A stretch of 11,213 nucleotides of DNA from an uncultured Actinomyces sp. (GTDB taxonomy: Bacteria; Actinomycetota; Actinomycetes; Actinomycetales; Actinomycetaceae): assembly GCA_938040725.1 (NCBI GenBank), contig CALHZX010000139.1:1-11213 (forward strand). Direction: 5' to 3'. How positions within the stretch are numbered: position 1 is the first letter of the stretch; every line of letters begins with the position of its first letter. Of this stretch, positions 11,038 through 11,213 are shown piece by piece. The notes below the pieces were generated by a model, which made no database searches, was not told the DNA's origin, and saw only the letters and a list, made by a program, of their open reading frames with translations. Position numbers and translations under genes: made by a program.

Positions 11038-11213
11038 TTACCCCACGGGAATGAGGAAACGCTCTGATGCCCCTTCAGGTAGTTCGACGCGCTGGCTACG
11101 AGCAGCGCGGAGCGCAGGCTCAAACTCAATGAGAATGGGTGTCCAGGAGTCGAGTACACGGGTGGGGGTGAGGCTCTTTCCGTCTTCGGTCAGACGCATT
11201 TCCTCGTACAGCT
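11038..11213 (-). CDS. C-terminal end of an unidentified protein (5' truncated by window)
   Basis: An open frame enters from the right edge (first full codon 11211-11209) and ends at TAA 11040-11038, giving 57 residues. It contains LYEEMRLTEDGKSLTPTRVL, a hydrophobic SWTPILIEFEPAL, and ends VELPEGASERFLIPVG. It looks genuinely coding, mixing charged and hydrophobic residues without low complexity, but I do not recognise the family. It lies on the same strand as, and 25 nt before, the damaged toxin-like gene, so it may be another part of the toxin locus, such as a secretion or immunity component. A probable ribosome-binding site for the next gene starts 11 nt after its stop. Confidence 0.6.
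   Translation of the reverse strand, partial: LYEEMRLTEDGKSLTPTRVLDSWTPILIEFEPALRAARSQRVELPEGASERFLIPVG

Noticed and set aside
1..11213. tRNA or rRNA genes
   Set aside because: No cloverleaf with a T-arm GTTCRA motif and no rRNA signature stretches were seen on either strand.

Overview
The window is strongly GC-rich, with G/C at most wobble positions in its central genes. It reads as a chromosomal segment of a high-GC actinomycete, plausibly Actinomyces/Schaalia-like. That placement rests on base composition, the actinobacterial flavour of the protein families, frequent ATGA/GTGA gene overlaps and a possible DtxR-type iron box. The species is not proven.

Left part (1-1735): the 3' end of a probable SRPBCC-fold gene is followed by about 1.05 kb with no credible gene, then a leftward DUF2218 gene. 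The non-coding stretch is highly structured. It holds (i) two copies of a ~120-bp hairpin element whose stem changes are compensated between copies, and (ii) three related arrays of an 11-bp motif (TAGTGCAATGC or variant) set at 20-bp pitch, half pointing left and half right around a dyad. This is the least explained and most intriguing part of the window.

Centre (1879-9490, all rightward): a cycA-like D-serine/D-alanine/glycine permease is followed by a clear TPP riboswitch. The riboswitch heads a tightly packed run: a YkoE-type ECF substrate-binding subunit; a single polypeptide fusing two ECF ATPases to the EcfT membrane subunit (YkoD plus YkoC); a uridine-kinase-like P-loop protein (ATGA overlap); a two-HKD cardiolipin synthase (4-nt gap); and a class I SAM methyltransferase (GTGA overlap). 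The first two make a complete thiamine or thiamine-precursor importer. The last three may be carried along on the same TPP-controlled transcript.

Right part (9511-11213, all leftward): this reads as the end of a polymorphic-toxin locus. From right to left it has the C-terminus of an unidentified gene, a broken toxin-like reading frame ending in a GH-E-nuclease-like motif, an ankyrin-type protein overlapping the toxin stop by ATGA, and a DUF2185/Imm33-type protein 11 nt further on. The last two look like immunity genes kept beside a decaying toxin tip. This block looks less GC-rich than the centre, which fits acquired DNA.

All identifications come from reading motifs by eye. No database search was possible.
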